From the NCBI GenBank assembly GCA_014361295.1, contig JACIVX010000001.1, positions 1,648,359 to 1,712,358 on the forward strand: DNA of 64,000 nucleotides, written 5' to 3'. Origin of the DNA: Methanomassiliicoccales archaeon (GTDB taxonomy: Archaea > Thermoplasmatota > Thermoplasmata > Methanomassiliicoccales > JACIVX01). Of this stretch, positions 44,097-52,615 are shown piece after piece; the first letter of the stretch is position 1; each line of letters starts with the position of its first letter. The notes beneath the pieces were generated by a model. It was not told where the DNA came from. It made no database searches and was given only the letters and a program-made list of their open reading frames with translations. A program made the translations under genes and the position numbers.

Positions 44097-44456
44097 ATGA
44101 CAAAGACACTGACGATTCATATCAGATCTGGAACGATGATGAATATGGATGCCAACGTCATGGTGAAAATCGCTGAGGCAGCGATCAGCAAGGGGTACAA
44201 AGTTAACATTTTTGGATACGGCGAAGGGGTTATGACGATCAAAGAAGGACAGGACCCAAAACGATTTCCCAACATTGGAAAGATCCTTCACGATCTCGCT
44301 GAAAAGGGAGTGACGATTGCCGTTTGCGAAACTTGCTGCGCAGCTCGCGGCATCAAAAGAGGTGAGGAGATCAAAGGTTCGAAGATCGGAAGCCTCACGA
44401 ACGACCTTTCGAAATTTGTTGCGGAAAGTGATCGAATGATCACGCTAGCGAGGTGA
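44097..44456 (+). CDS. DsrE-family protein (second)
   Basis: Starting at ATG 44097 after GGAGGCGTTTTG, the 119-residue protein has LTIHIRSGTMMNMDANVMVK, a glycine-rich turn FGYGEGVM, and a cysteine cluster VCETCCAARGIKRG (Cys77, 80, 81) at the DsrE sulfur site. It is clearly paralogous to the first DsrE gene in the operon, whose corresponding motif is CSPCMKKRGI. Confidence 0.87.
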   Translation: MTKTLTIHIRSGTMMNMDANVMVKIAEAAISKGYKVNIFGYGEGVMTIKEGQDPKRFPNIGKILHDLAEKGVTIAVCETCCAARGIKRGEEIKGSKIGSLTNDLSKFVAESDRMITLAR

Positions 44457-44460
44457 ATCG

Positions 44461-44820
44461 ATGGCTGAAAGTATCGCTGTGCTGATTACAAAGCCACCCT
44501 ACGGCACGGAAGATGCCTTCGCGGGTCTTCGACTTGCTCTCGCAATGATCGCAAGTGGCATCATTGAAAAGACATCGATCATATTGATTGGTGACGGAAC
44601 GCTAAACGCCGTCGCGTCTCAGAAACCAGCTGCAATTGAAATGCCTTCGAATCTCGAGGCGATCCAGGATGTCCTCGATTTTGATGCCCCTGTTTACTGT
44701 GTCCAAGAAGATCTTTTTGAAAGGGTTGGTGAGATCGAGACGATGGCGGGCGTTAAAATGGTGACATGGGAAGAAGCGCGCTCGATTATTTCGGAACACC
44801 AACTCGTCACGACGTTCTGA
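44461..44820 (+). CDS. DsrF/TusC-like protein
   Basis: The 119-residue protein has the DsrF/TusC pattern IAVLITKPPYGTEDAFAGLR, LALAMIASGI and SIILIGDGTLNAVA, with one cysteine at position 80 (APVYCVQEDLFER). It is the last gene of the operon and starts four bases after the previous stop. Together with the DsrE and DsrH-like proteins it could make a heteromeric TusBCD-type complex. Confidence 0.85.
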   Translation: MAESIAVLITKPPYGTEDAFAGLRLALAMIASGIIEKTSIILIGDGTLNAVASQKPAAIEMPSNLEAIQDVLDFDAPVYCVQEDLFERVGEIETMAGVKMVTWEEARSIISEHQLVTTF

Positions 44821-44879
44821 GATTTCACTCTCTTACTTCTTTACCATCTTTTCCTTTTTTTTTCGCATCCGGAAACAAT

Positions 44880-44889
44880 TGTTTTAATT
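44880..44889 (+). promoter_or_regulatory. TATA box of arcS
   Basis: TGTTTTAATT lies about 25-33 bases ahead of the arcS ATG at 44913, so the transcript is probably leaderless or nearly so. This also supports that start over a longer open frame reaching back to 44766. Confidence 0.5.
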
Positions 44890-44912
44890 GCCCGGATTCT
44901 CATTCGCTGAAT

Positions 44913-46676
44913 ATGATCGAGGTGATTTCCAGGGGAGGACCTGGAAGGATTGTCAAATGGTCCCGCGGAGAAACGAGACTTGAAATGCCTAACATCCTTT
45001 TCTTTTCATCCGAAGTTCATCCTGCACCATCTTTCGCTCAATTAATCGTAAGAATTAATGAGGAGGGTCGGCGCGAAATCATCGATTCAAGCAATCGGCG
45101 GTTGATTGAGTTTCCGCCAGAGGACTACATTAAGCCGTCGCTATCCTGGCTCTCAGTGAACGGTGATGGCTTTTCACGGGCGTCCGAAGACACCGCGATC
45201 GTGCGTGCTGCACCTAATCAAATCACTGAATGTTGTATGGGAATCGAGAACTCAAGCGCAGAAATCATTTCGTTGGAAGGCGCGTTTGAACTGAGAAGAA
45301 ATGCGAGATTGCTTGTTGAGAGCATCGTTAGGTTGAGGGAAGCGATCGGACCAAGCAAGCTGATTTACCTACCGGGGATTATGGATCCGAGCAATCTCGC
45401 GATTCTTGTTTATCTCGGAGTCGATCTATTTGACTCCTCTTTCCTTATTTACAGTAGTCAGCTCGGGCGTTTGTGTCTTCCTGAGGGATCACTATCTGCT
45501 GATCAGGCGTCTTGGTTGCATCCAGGCGACACGCGCGAGCCCATTACGAAATTCAATCTGGAATCTGCGTGGAAAGAGCTTCAACTTGTAAAACTCATGA
45601 TGAAACAGGGTCGCTTAAGGGAATTTGTCGAACTTCGCGCTAATGTCAATCCCTGGGCTGTAGCGGTCCTTCGGATTCTTGACCTTGAGTTCTATGATTA
45701 TCAGGAGAAATACACGCCAGTGATCGGTCAGAGAATTTTCTGTAATTCGAAAGAATCGCTTTACAGACCTGACGTCTGGCGGCATCGACGAAGAATTCTC
45801 GAGCGCTATAAGCCACCTTCGAACAAAAGAGTTCTTCTCCTGCTCCCTTGCTCAGCTAAGAAGCCGTATTCCTTTTCTCGGACACATCGAATTTTTGAGA
45901 ATATTATCACCTCGATCGAAAACTGGCGAGTCGTGCATCAGGTGATTGTGACCTCACCTCTTGGTCTCGTTCCAAGGGAACTCGAATTGTTCTATCCGGC
46001 CGCTCATTATGATGTGCCGGTAACTGGACATTGGGATATGGAGGAGAGGTCGATGGTGGTCGAAATGATCAAGTCGCTTGCTACACATAATTATGTGGCA
46101 ATCGTGTGTCATCTGGGTGAAGGGATGGATTTTATCAGCGAGAATATCGACTGCCTCGACACCTCCATTGGTAGCCCAACATCGAAGGAATCGCTTGAGA
46201 ATCTGAGGGAGGAACTGACGAGGATTTGCAATGGCCTGCCAAATGTGAGCAAAGATGAAGATCGCCTCTGTGAAATGAAATCGATTGCGCGGTTTCAATT
46301 TGGAGAAGGTGGAGAGATTCTCCTTGATGGATGTGAAGTACGGGGAAAATATCCTTATCTCAAGATTATGGAAGGGGATAAACAGGTTGCCATTCTCACC
46401 CCAGAAAGAGGAATGCTCTCTTTAACATTGAGAGGCGCTGAAAAGATTCTGCCCATAAGAAGAAACTGGGTCGAGATCGAGGATTTTGTATTGAAGGGAA
46501 ATCTTTTCGTCGCTGGGATCAGGGATGCGGATAAGAGTTTAAGAATTGGCGATGAAGCAGTTGTTTTAAGGGATGGGTCGCTAAAGGCAGTCGGCATTGC
46601 CTCGATGTGCGGAGAGGAGATGGTACGATGCAAGCGTGGCGAAGCTGTGAAGGTCAGGCATTTGGCTCCAGATTAG
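44913..46676 (+). CDS. arcS: Archaeosine synthase alpha (ArcS/TgtA2)
   Basis: ArcS acts after tRNA-guanine transglycosylase on the preQ0 base at position 15 of archaeal tRNA, on the path to archaeosine. The 587-residue protein has a TGT-like N-terminal domain (ARLLVESIVRLREAIGPSKL), the ArcS-specific motif LLLLPCSAKKPYSFSRTHRI near residue 310, and a C-terminal PUA RNA-binding domain (VRCKRGEAVKVRHLAPD at the end). The start is ATG 44913 because of the TATA position and the normal N-terminus MIEVISRGGPGRI. It overlaps nothing and is not part of the sulfur operon. Confidence 0.92.
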   Translation: MIEVISRGGPGRIVKWSRGETRLEMPNILFFSSEVHPAPSFAQLIVRINEEGRREIIDSSNRRLIEFPPEDYIKPSLSWLSVNGDGFSRASEDTAIVRAAPNQITECCMGIENSSAEIISLEGAFELRRNARLLVESIVRLREAIGPSKLIYLPGIMDPSNLAILVYLGVDLFDSSFLIYSSQLGRLCLPEGSLSADQASWLHPGDTREPITKFNLESAWKELQLVKLMMKQGRLREFVELRANVNPWAVAVLRILDLEFYDYQEKYTPVIGQRIFCNSKESLYRPDVWRHRRRILERYKPPSNKRVLLLLPCSAKKPYSFSRTHRIFENIITSIENWRVVHQVIVTSPLGLVPRELELFYPAAHYDVPVTGHWDMEERSMVVEMIKSLATHNYVAIVCHLGEGMDFISENIDCLDTSIGSPTSKESLENLREELTRICNGLPNVSKDEDRLCEMKSIARFQFGEGGEILLDGCEVRGKYPYLKIMEGDKQVAILTPERGMLSLTLRGAEKILPIRRNWVEIEDFVLKGNLFVAGIRDADKSLRIGDEAVVLRDGSLKAVGIASMCGEEMVRCKRGEAVKVRHLAPD

Positions 46677-46776
46677 TAGATCTGTCTATTCGTATTTGAA
46701 CCACTTTCGGTGACCTCTCTCGGCATTCTTTTTAAAGGCAAGGGTCAATTGATCGTAACAAATAGGAAGTGTCCCG

Positions 46777-46929
46777 ATGACGGAAGCAGACATTCAACAT
46801 TACGATTGGGAAGAAATCTACAAATTGTTTGGTGTATCCAGTTTGCTATATGACGAAATTCACGATGAGCAACCATCCCTCAGTGGGGGGAAATCAAGGC
46901 CTCCTTCCCCCCCACCGTTTTCCCCTTGA
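46777..46929 (+). CDS. Possible small protein (50 residues)
   Basis: A TATA-like CTTTTTAAAGG (about 46729-46738), a ribosome site AGGAAGTG and an ATG at 46777 line up well. The product begins MTEADIQHYDWEEIYKLFGV and continues SSLLYDEIHDE before a low-complexity end. That end (SPPPFSP) is encoded by a G/C-rich hairpin, arms GTGGGGGGAA (46883-46892) and TTCCCCCCCAC (46905-46915), so the frame may have been truncated, or the transcript may be an RNA ending there. No homologue is recognised. Confidence 0.4.
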   Translation: MTEADIQHYDWEEIYKLFGVSSLLYDEIHDEQPSLSGGKSRPPSPPPFSP

Positions 46930-47485
46930 TGAATATCTATCCGCACGAATCTGATTCCATGTGGGACTCGAATTTTAATAAAATAGAATTCTAGCTATCT
47001 CGAACCAGGATCAAGGTGGCTTTTCACGGTTTCCAATCAATTGCCCTATCGATCTCCACACGCCAATATTTTGATCATTTAATGGAACATTGATCTCATT
47101 CGAATCAAAAATTTAATAGCATGAATTAACGATTGCTAATATGCAAAGCGAGTCTGATCCTTGTTGATCACTTGTATTTCGCCATGCTCCCTCCGGATAA
47201 TCTGGATTGGACACGGGTCGATTTGCTTGATCGGCCCGGCTTTGCAATCTTTCTCCTCCGATTTCAATATGAATAAGAAATCCGACAGTTCTACTGTCCC
47301 ATCGTGAGAGGATTTGCCCAAATTATTGAGTTTATAAATGGAGATTTGAGTTTAAGTAATCTCAGAATCCGTTACGAAAGACCGATGAGGTGCGCTGAGG
47401 TTCTTTGAAACGCACGTTATGTGGTTCCCCGCCTGTCCCCCAGTTCTGTTTCTGCGTTATTGTGGTGGAATGATTTTAAACAAAG
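46930..47485. other. Intergenic region, no firm gene
   Basis: No convincing gene is seen in this stretch of about 550 bases. A minus-strand frame of 61 codons (TTG at 47321 to 47136) contains DPCPIQIIRREHGEIQVINK and lies below a TATA-like ATTTATAAAC (about 47331-47340), but its start codon is poorly placed. A short hairpin GTGCG/CGCAC lies around 47393-47417. The left edge holds the second arm of a repeat ATCAAGG/CCTTGAT that competes with the hairpin inside the small open frame at 46777. Confidence 0.3.
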
Positions 47486-47584
47486 TGCAGGTGCCGGGAT
47501 TTGAACCCGGGCCGTTGGCTATCCTCAACCGGTCGATACCGGTTATGGAAGGCCAAAATCCTAACCAGACTAGATCACACCTGC
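47486..47584 (-). tRNA. tRNA-Gly (anticodon UCC) with a 25-base intron
   Basis: Acceptor arms GCAGGTG and CACCTGC pair fully with discriminator A73. The anticodon stem TTGGC/GCCAA carries loop CTTCCA then A, giving anticodon TCC. A 25-base intron (about 47521-47545) sits after position 37 and contains its own hairpin ACCGG-tatcga-CCGGT. The T arm is CCGGG-TTCAAAT-CCCGG. Mature length is 74 bases. A TATA-like AAATTTAAAAC lies upstream near 47618-47628. Confidence 0.93.
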
Positions 47585-47756
47585 GTGTGCCTTCATTTCT
47601 CCTTAACAACGATCGGTTTTAAATTTTTAGCGGTCGATGTCTGGACGTCAAAAATCATTAAGCTATTCAAAAAACTCAAGGTCGTTCTTCAATTTCACAT
47701 GCGTTTCCCATCAAAAATGATTCGAAGGGGTGTCTGACACACCCCTTCACAGGAGA

Positions 47757-48053
47757 TCACGGCGAAGCCAGAACGATTTCTTCAAGATCGAGTTTTGCCG
47801 TCTCTGGTAGACTTTCAGTCATACTCATCGCAACAAGGAGAAGATCATCGATGAATCCCCATATTTCTCTTGCATCGATACCCGATAATTCCATTTCCTG
47901 TGCCAATCTCTTTAGGTCGCCGATAGTATGATTACGCATCCAGTCAACAACACTTGGGTCAAATTCCGACGAATTTTCGTTCAAGTGATCTCCTGTCAAT
48001 TCTGCATCCCATCCCTTAAGAGGTTTTAGATTTGTCCGACTTTTGTCAGACAA
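47757..48053 (-). CDS. Hypothetical acidic protein
   Basis: The 98-residue acidic protein has helical segments VVDWMRNHTIGDLKRLAQEM and IWGFIDDLLLVAMSMTESLP and no cysteines. It starts with TTG at 48053; a TATA-like CTTAAGTATAGG about 25 bases upstream suggests a leaderless transcript. No domain is recognised. It is divergent from the giant TPR gene, about 210 bases apart. Confidence 0.55.
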   Translation of the reverse strand: MSDKSRTNLKPLKGWDAELTGDHLNENSSEFDPSVVDWMRNHTIGDLKRLAQEMELSGIDAREIWGFIDDLLLVAMSMTESLPETAKLDLEEIVLASP

Positions 48054-48264
48054 ATATCGTTATGCGATCACCTATACTTAAGGTTTTTGCACCTTGAAAT
48101 ACACAATATGTAGACGCGCCAAAATATCGATAATCGCGGCATCTGGTTTCTTTTGGTTTTTCTAATCCCGTTCGAATTCCACTTGCTCTTATTGAATCAG
48201 AGTAAAAGGGCGATTCATTGATGGGCTACTTGCGGCTGTCTGGTCAAAAGCTTTTTGAAGTTGG

Positions 48265-51200
48265 ATGGGCATTAAAGCAATGTTTGGTGATGGGATGGGA
48301 TATTTTCAATCATTGTTCGATGCGGAGCTCAAAACGCTGAGGAAAGCGAGAAAACTTATTGAAGATGCCAATTCCCGATTAAGTACTGGCAAAGTTGATT
48401 CCGCGAAATCCGAATTGAATAGAGTTAGGGATATGATTCTTCAGGAAATCCCGAATGTGAAAAAGTACGCAAAAGAATTCTCGGACGTGTTGGTTATTCT
48501 ATCTGAGAATTATCTGAAGTTTGGTTTACCTGAAGAGGCGGTGAGGGTTGCCGACAAGGCCGTAACCTTAACTCCTAACTCTGTGAGCGCAATAATCTGC
48601 AAAGCAAAATCACTTGCTGCCATCGGCTCAGTGGAAGAGGCTTTGTTGATCCTTGACAAAATCATTGTCCAAGACCCGAGCAACAAAGGTGCATGGGCGG
48701 AAAAAGGCAGAATTCTTGACGGTAGTGGCAGGGTATCGGAGGCACTCCATTGCTATGAGAAGATCGTCGAAATCGATCCCAACGACATTTCCTATTATGA
48801 TATTATCATCACCAAAACACCAGACAAGATACTTTGGCTGAGGAAAAAAGGAGAAACTCTCGTGCGAAATGAAAAAGCTGAAGAAGCCCTCAAGGTATTC
48901 GACGACGCCCTTTCCTTGTCTCCTGGAAATCTGGATGTTCTTCTCGCCAAAGGAAATGCGCTTGTCGTCCTCAACCGGTATAACGATGCGGCAATGGTGT
49001 ACGACGAAGTGCTCCTCAAAGATCCGCGCAATTTCACCGCACATCTTAACAAGGCGCGTTCTCATAGAGAGAAAGGTGAAGTAGATGATGCCCTCAAACA
49101 CTATCGTGAAGCGCTCAGATCCGATCCATCTCATAAACAAACCTGGCTTGAAGCAGGGACGATGCTCGAGCACCTCGGTAAATTCGAAGAAGCATTGAAA
49201 TCATACAATCGAGCGCTAGAAATTGATAATAATTATCTTCCAGCTCTCGAAGGAAAATGCAGCATTCTGAGGAAACTCGGCAAAGATGCAGAACTCGCTG
49301 AATGCTGTTCGAAGTTGCTTGAACTGAGTCCTGATAGCATTCAGTGGATTGTTACAAAGGCAGAAGCTCAGATGAAAATTGGCCAGGTGGAGGAGGCTTT
49401 GAGAACGGTATCGAGTGCGCTCGAGCGTTTTCCTCGAGAGCCTGATTTGCTTGAGAAGAAAAGAGTCGCGCTCTATGCCCTGAACAAGTACGATGATCTG
49501 ATCGGCGTATGCAACGAAATCCTTTCATTGCATCCTGATAATGTTGATGCCTTGCACGATCAGGGTTTTGCTTATTACAAAACTGGAAAATTCTATGAAG
49601 CTATCAAGGTTCTTGAAAAGGCATCGAAAATACAGCCAGATCGTGAGAGCACTTTTGTTATTCTCAAAGAATGCTTTAAGCACCTTGAAAGGGACAAGGA
49701 AGTTCTAGAGGCATGCGATAACATCATTAGAATCAACCCCAAGAACAAATTTGCCCTCATGGACAAAGCAATTGCGCTTGACAGGCTCAATAAGAAAATT
49801 GATGCCGTCGAAATGTACAAAAGAGTTCTTGATGTCGATCCGACTGAGGAAGAAGCGCTCAAGAATATATCGATCGCCCTTTTCACACTGAGGCGTTATG
49901 ATGAGGCACTTGAATGGTCCTCGGCTGGTGCAACCTCTTATCCATCAAATAAAATCTTCTGGCGTGTGCGAGGCGATAGTCTCTATGCGCTCGGAAGATT
50001 CGATGAAGCGGCAGAAGCGTTCACAAAGGGCATTGACATCGATCCTCAGGACAGCAAACTCTGGTATTCAAAGGGCCTTGCTCTTGAAAGTGCCAAGAGA
50101 TTTGAGGAAGCTCTTGCGTGTTATGAAAAAACACTCGCACTCGATCCAGATGACAAAAATGCATGGATAAGCAAGGGCGTCACGCTTGAATGGCTTGAGA
50201 GGTATCCCGAGGCGCTCTCATCGTACGACGTCGCGATCAGCCTCGACGCCGATAACCGATTTGTGCACATACGCCGGGGCTACGTCCTCGCGAAGATGAA
50301 CAGACATGACGAAGCCGTCGCCGCGTTTGACCGTGCGCTCGATATCACACCGAAGGATCTTGAAGTCCTCGAGGCGAAGAAACACTCCCTCAAAGCACTC
50401 GAAAAATATAATGAGGTCATCGGAGTTTGCGATCTGATCATCAAGCTTGATTCCCGCAACAAGAATGCATGGTTCGACAGAGGCGTTGCATGTCACCGCA
50501 TTGGCGATCTCGCCGAGGCAATCAAATCATTTGACAGGGCGCTCGAGATTGACCCATATGATCTGAGTATTCTGGAACATAAAAAGTCGACGGTCATCGC
50601 AAGTGGCGATCAAAATGAAATTCTCAATGTGACAGAGCGTATTCTTCAGATCGATCCGAGGAATAAGCTCGCGCTGATTGATAAAGGAATCGCGCTCGAA
50701 AAAATTGGTCGTCTTGAAGAAGCTGTTGAAAATTATGATAAAGCGATTCAGATTGACAACACGGACAAAGTCGCATTTTACCACAAAGGTCTCGCGCTCA
50801 CGGAGCTAGGGAGATACAGAGAAGCTGTGGAGGCGTTTGACCGGGCTTTCAAATTGGATCCGACCGATCCATACGCGCTCGATAATAAGGGAAGGGCGCT
50901 CCTTCTCATGCATAACTTCATCGATGCACTTCGGGTCTTTGAGCAGTGTATTAAGATGTCCCCTTCAAATGCGAGATTCCACACTGATAAGGGAAGGGCG
51001 CTTGCATCGCTTGATAGACTCGGGGAGGCGATTGAGGCATTTGACCATGCCCTTCAGCTTGATCCATCAGATGCGCAAGCCTGGAAATACAAGGGTGGTG
51101 TCCTTTTCAGGATGGGGGAGTATGAAGAGGCAGCTAATTGCTATTCGAAGGCGATCGAACTCGGTGTTGAGGACGCCGCTGTCTATCGTTTCAGGGGAAA

Positions 51201-52587
51201 AGCTCTCGAAAAGCTAAATCGGCTGGAAGAAGCCTTGGAAAGCTATCAGAAATCTATTGCCATGGATGCCAACGCCCCCTCCGTCTGGTTAAGTCTGGCC
51301 ACTGTGCAGATGAAATTGGGTGATCTCACGGCCGCCTCTGGAAGCATCGACCGTTCTATTGACCTCGACCCAAACGACAAGGAAGCGTGGCTTGTTCGGG
51401 CAGAGATTATGCAGAAATTGGAGAGTACGGATGAAGCGATCAAATCGTACGATAAAGCGATAGGCATTGATCCGAAAGAAAAGGTCGCGTGGACTGGAAA
51501 GGGTTCCGTTTTGTTGCGTCTCGAAAAATACGAACAGGCCAAACGCGCTTTTGAGAAAGCCCTCGAACTCGATCGAAATTACGAGTTGGCGAGGGAAGGA
51601 TTGAAGGTCGCAGAGGCGAAACTCAAGGAAAAGGAGATCGCTGTGCATGCTGAGAAACTTCTCGAGTACGAATATCGGGCGGGAAAGAAGGTCACGAGGG
51701 AGGAAGCTTTTCGTGAAGCCGGCGTGCCATTTTCCTATCTGGATGATGTGATGCGGTATCTCGATCAGAAGGAAAGCGTCAACATTAATTTACTTACAGA
51801 CGAAGAGTTCGATGAATATGAACGACTCTCGCGCTCGATAATACTGGCGGCGTACCGAAATCCCAACGTCGGAAGATACGGATTGCGCTTATGCGATGTC
51901 TTTATGAACATGCCTGAAAGAGATATTAGGAAGGCCAAGAGAGTGTTAGCATACATCGAGGCGGTCAATGAAATTGACTTCTCCAATGCGACGGCAGACG
52001 AGCGTTCCGATCGTTTCATTCGCGCGGCACTGAATTTACCTGAAGAGCAGCGTTCGGCGATTGGTCTCATGGAAAACCTTGGTTTGGGAATTTATAACGC
52101 AAGAAAACTTGTCGGCATTCTCCGATCATTGAAGACAGAGGCGTACAAGACGCCGACGGTGCGGGTTAAGGAAATACCTGAGCGCGTACGGCTCGTCGAC
52201 ATCGAAAGGGAAGAGAAGTCTAAGGCATCGGATGTCAGGAGAGAAAGCGCGCAGAAACTCTCGGTTCGAAGGGAACAAGATCTCTATTCGAGGTTGTACA
52301 AGGAGACAAGAACGGTCGAAGTGTCGCCTCAAGCAGAGGAACTCAAAGGGCGTCGATGTTTGTTCCACGGAAACCAGGCAGTGATGAGATGCGCCTCATG
52401 CGGCACGCTGTTGTGCGCAGACTGCGTTGCAAAATCGAATTATTGTCCGAGATGTGGCACGCCGATTGAAAAGAAAGGTGTGAAGACAGAGGAGAAACCG
52501 GAAGCGCCGAAAGAAGTGAAAGTGGCCAAGGAAAAAGTGGATCAGAGCGAAGACGATAAGGGATCAAGGGACTGGACGCGGCTCTGA
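48265..52587 (+). CDS. Giant tetratricopeptide-repeat protein with C-terminal zinc-binding module
   Basis: The 1440-residue protein starts with a helical segment (LKTLRKARKLIEDANSRLST). From about 50 to 1110 it consists of some thirty 34-residue TPR units with the usual W/Y-G-A-P spacing (for example LWYSKGLALESAKRFEEALA, AWISKGVTLEWLERYPEALS). TPRs form a superhelix that binds peptides. A helical domain follows (about 1120-1300). Near 1380 there is a zinc module, CLFHGNQAVMRCASCGTLLC continuing to CADCVAKSNYCPRCG, and the tail is charged. No signal peptide or membrane span is seen, so it is probably cytosolic. Its client is unknown. Confidence 0.9.
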   Translation: MGIKAMFGDGMGYFQSLFDAELKTLRKARKLIEDANSRLSTGKVDSAKSELNRVRDMILQEIPNVKKYAKEFSDVLVILSENYLKFGLPEEAVRVADKAVTLTPNSVSAIICKAKSLAAIGSVEEALLILDKIIVQDPSNKGAWAEKGRILDGSGRVSEALHCYEKIVEIDPNDISYYDIIITKTPDKILWLRKKGETLVRNEKAEEALKVFDDALSLSPGNLDVLLAKGNALVVLNRYNDAAMVYDEVLLKDPRNFTAHLNKARSHREKGEVDDALKHYREALRSDPSHKQTWLEAGTMLEHLGKFEEALKSYNRALEIDNNYLPALEGKCSILRKLGKDAELAECCSKLLELSPDSIQWIVTKAEAQMKIGQVEEALRTVSSALERFPREPDLLEKKRVALYALNKYDDLIGVCNEILSLHPDNVDALHDQGFAYYKTGKFYEAIKVLEKASKIQPDRESTFVILKECFKHLERDKEVLEACDNIIRINPKNKFALMDKAIALDRLNKKIDAVEMYKRVLDVDPTEEEALKNISIALFTLRRYDEALEWSSAGATSYPSNKIFWRVRGDSLYALGRFDEAAEAFTKGIDIDPQDSKLWYSKGLALESAKRFEEALACYEKTLALDPDDKNAWISKGVTLEWLERYPEALSSYDVAISLDADNRFVHIRRGYVLAKMNRHDEAVAAFDRALDITPKDLEVLEAKKHSLKALEKYNEVIGVCDLIIKLDSRNKNAWFDRGVACHRIGDLAEAIKSFDRALEIDPYDLSILEHKKSTVIASGDQNEILNVTERILQIDPRNKLALIDKGIALEKIGRLEEAVENYDKAIQIDNTDKVAFYHKGLALTELGRYREAVEAFDRAFKLDPTDPYALDNKGRALLLMHNFIDALRVFEQCIKMSPSNARFHTDKGRALASLDRLGEAIEAFDHALQLDPSDAQAWKYKGGVLFRMGEYEEAANCYSKAIELGVEDAAVYRFRGKALEKLNRLEEALESYQKSIAMDANAPSVWLSLATVQMKLGDLTAASGSIDRSIDLDPNDKEAWLVRAEIMQKLESTDEAIKSYDKAIGIDPKEKVAWTGKGSVLLRLEKYEQAKRAFEKALELDRNYELAREGLKVAEAKLKEKEIAVHAEKLLEYEYRAGKKVTREEAFREAGVPFSYLDDVMRYLDQKESVNINLLTDEEFDEYERLSRSIILAAYRNPNVGRYGLRLCDVFMNMPERDIRKAKRVLAYIEAVNEIDFSNATADERSDRFIRAALNLPEEQRSAIGLMENLGLGIYNARKLVGILRSLKTEAYKTPTVRVKEIPERVRLVDIEREEKSKASDVRRESAQKLSVRREQDLYSRLYKETRTVEVSPQAEELKGRRCLFHGNQAVMRCASCGTLLCADCVAKSNYCPRCGTPIEKKGVKTEEKPEAPKEVKVAKEKVDQSEDDKGSRDWTRL

Positions 52588-52615
52588 TTGCACAGGATTT
52601 TATGACAAATGATGA

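Noticed and set aside
44766-44912. Upstream extension of the arcS frame
   Set aside because: It overlaps the DsrF-like gene in another frame, encodes unusual residues, and the TATA box lies inside it.
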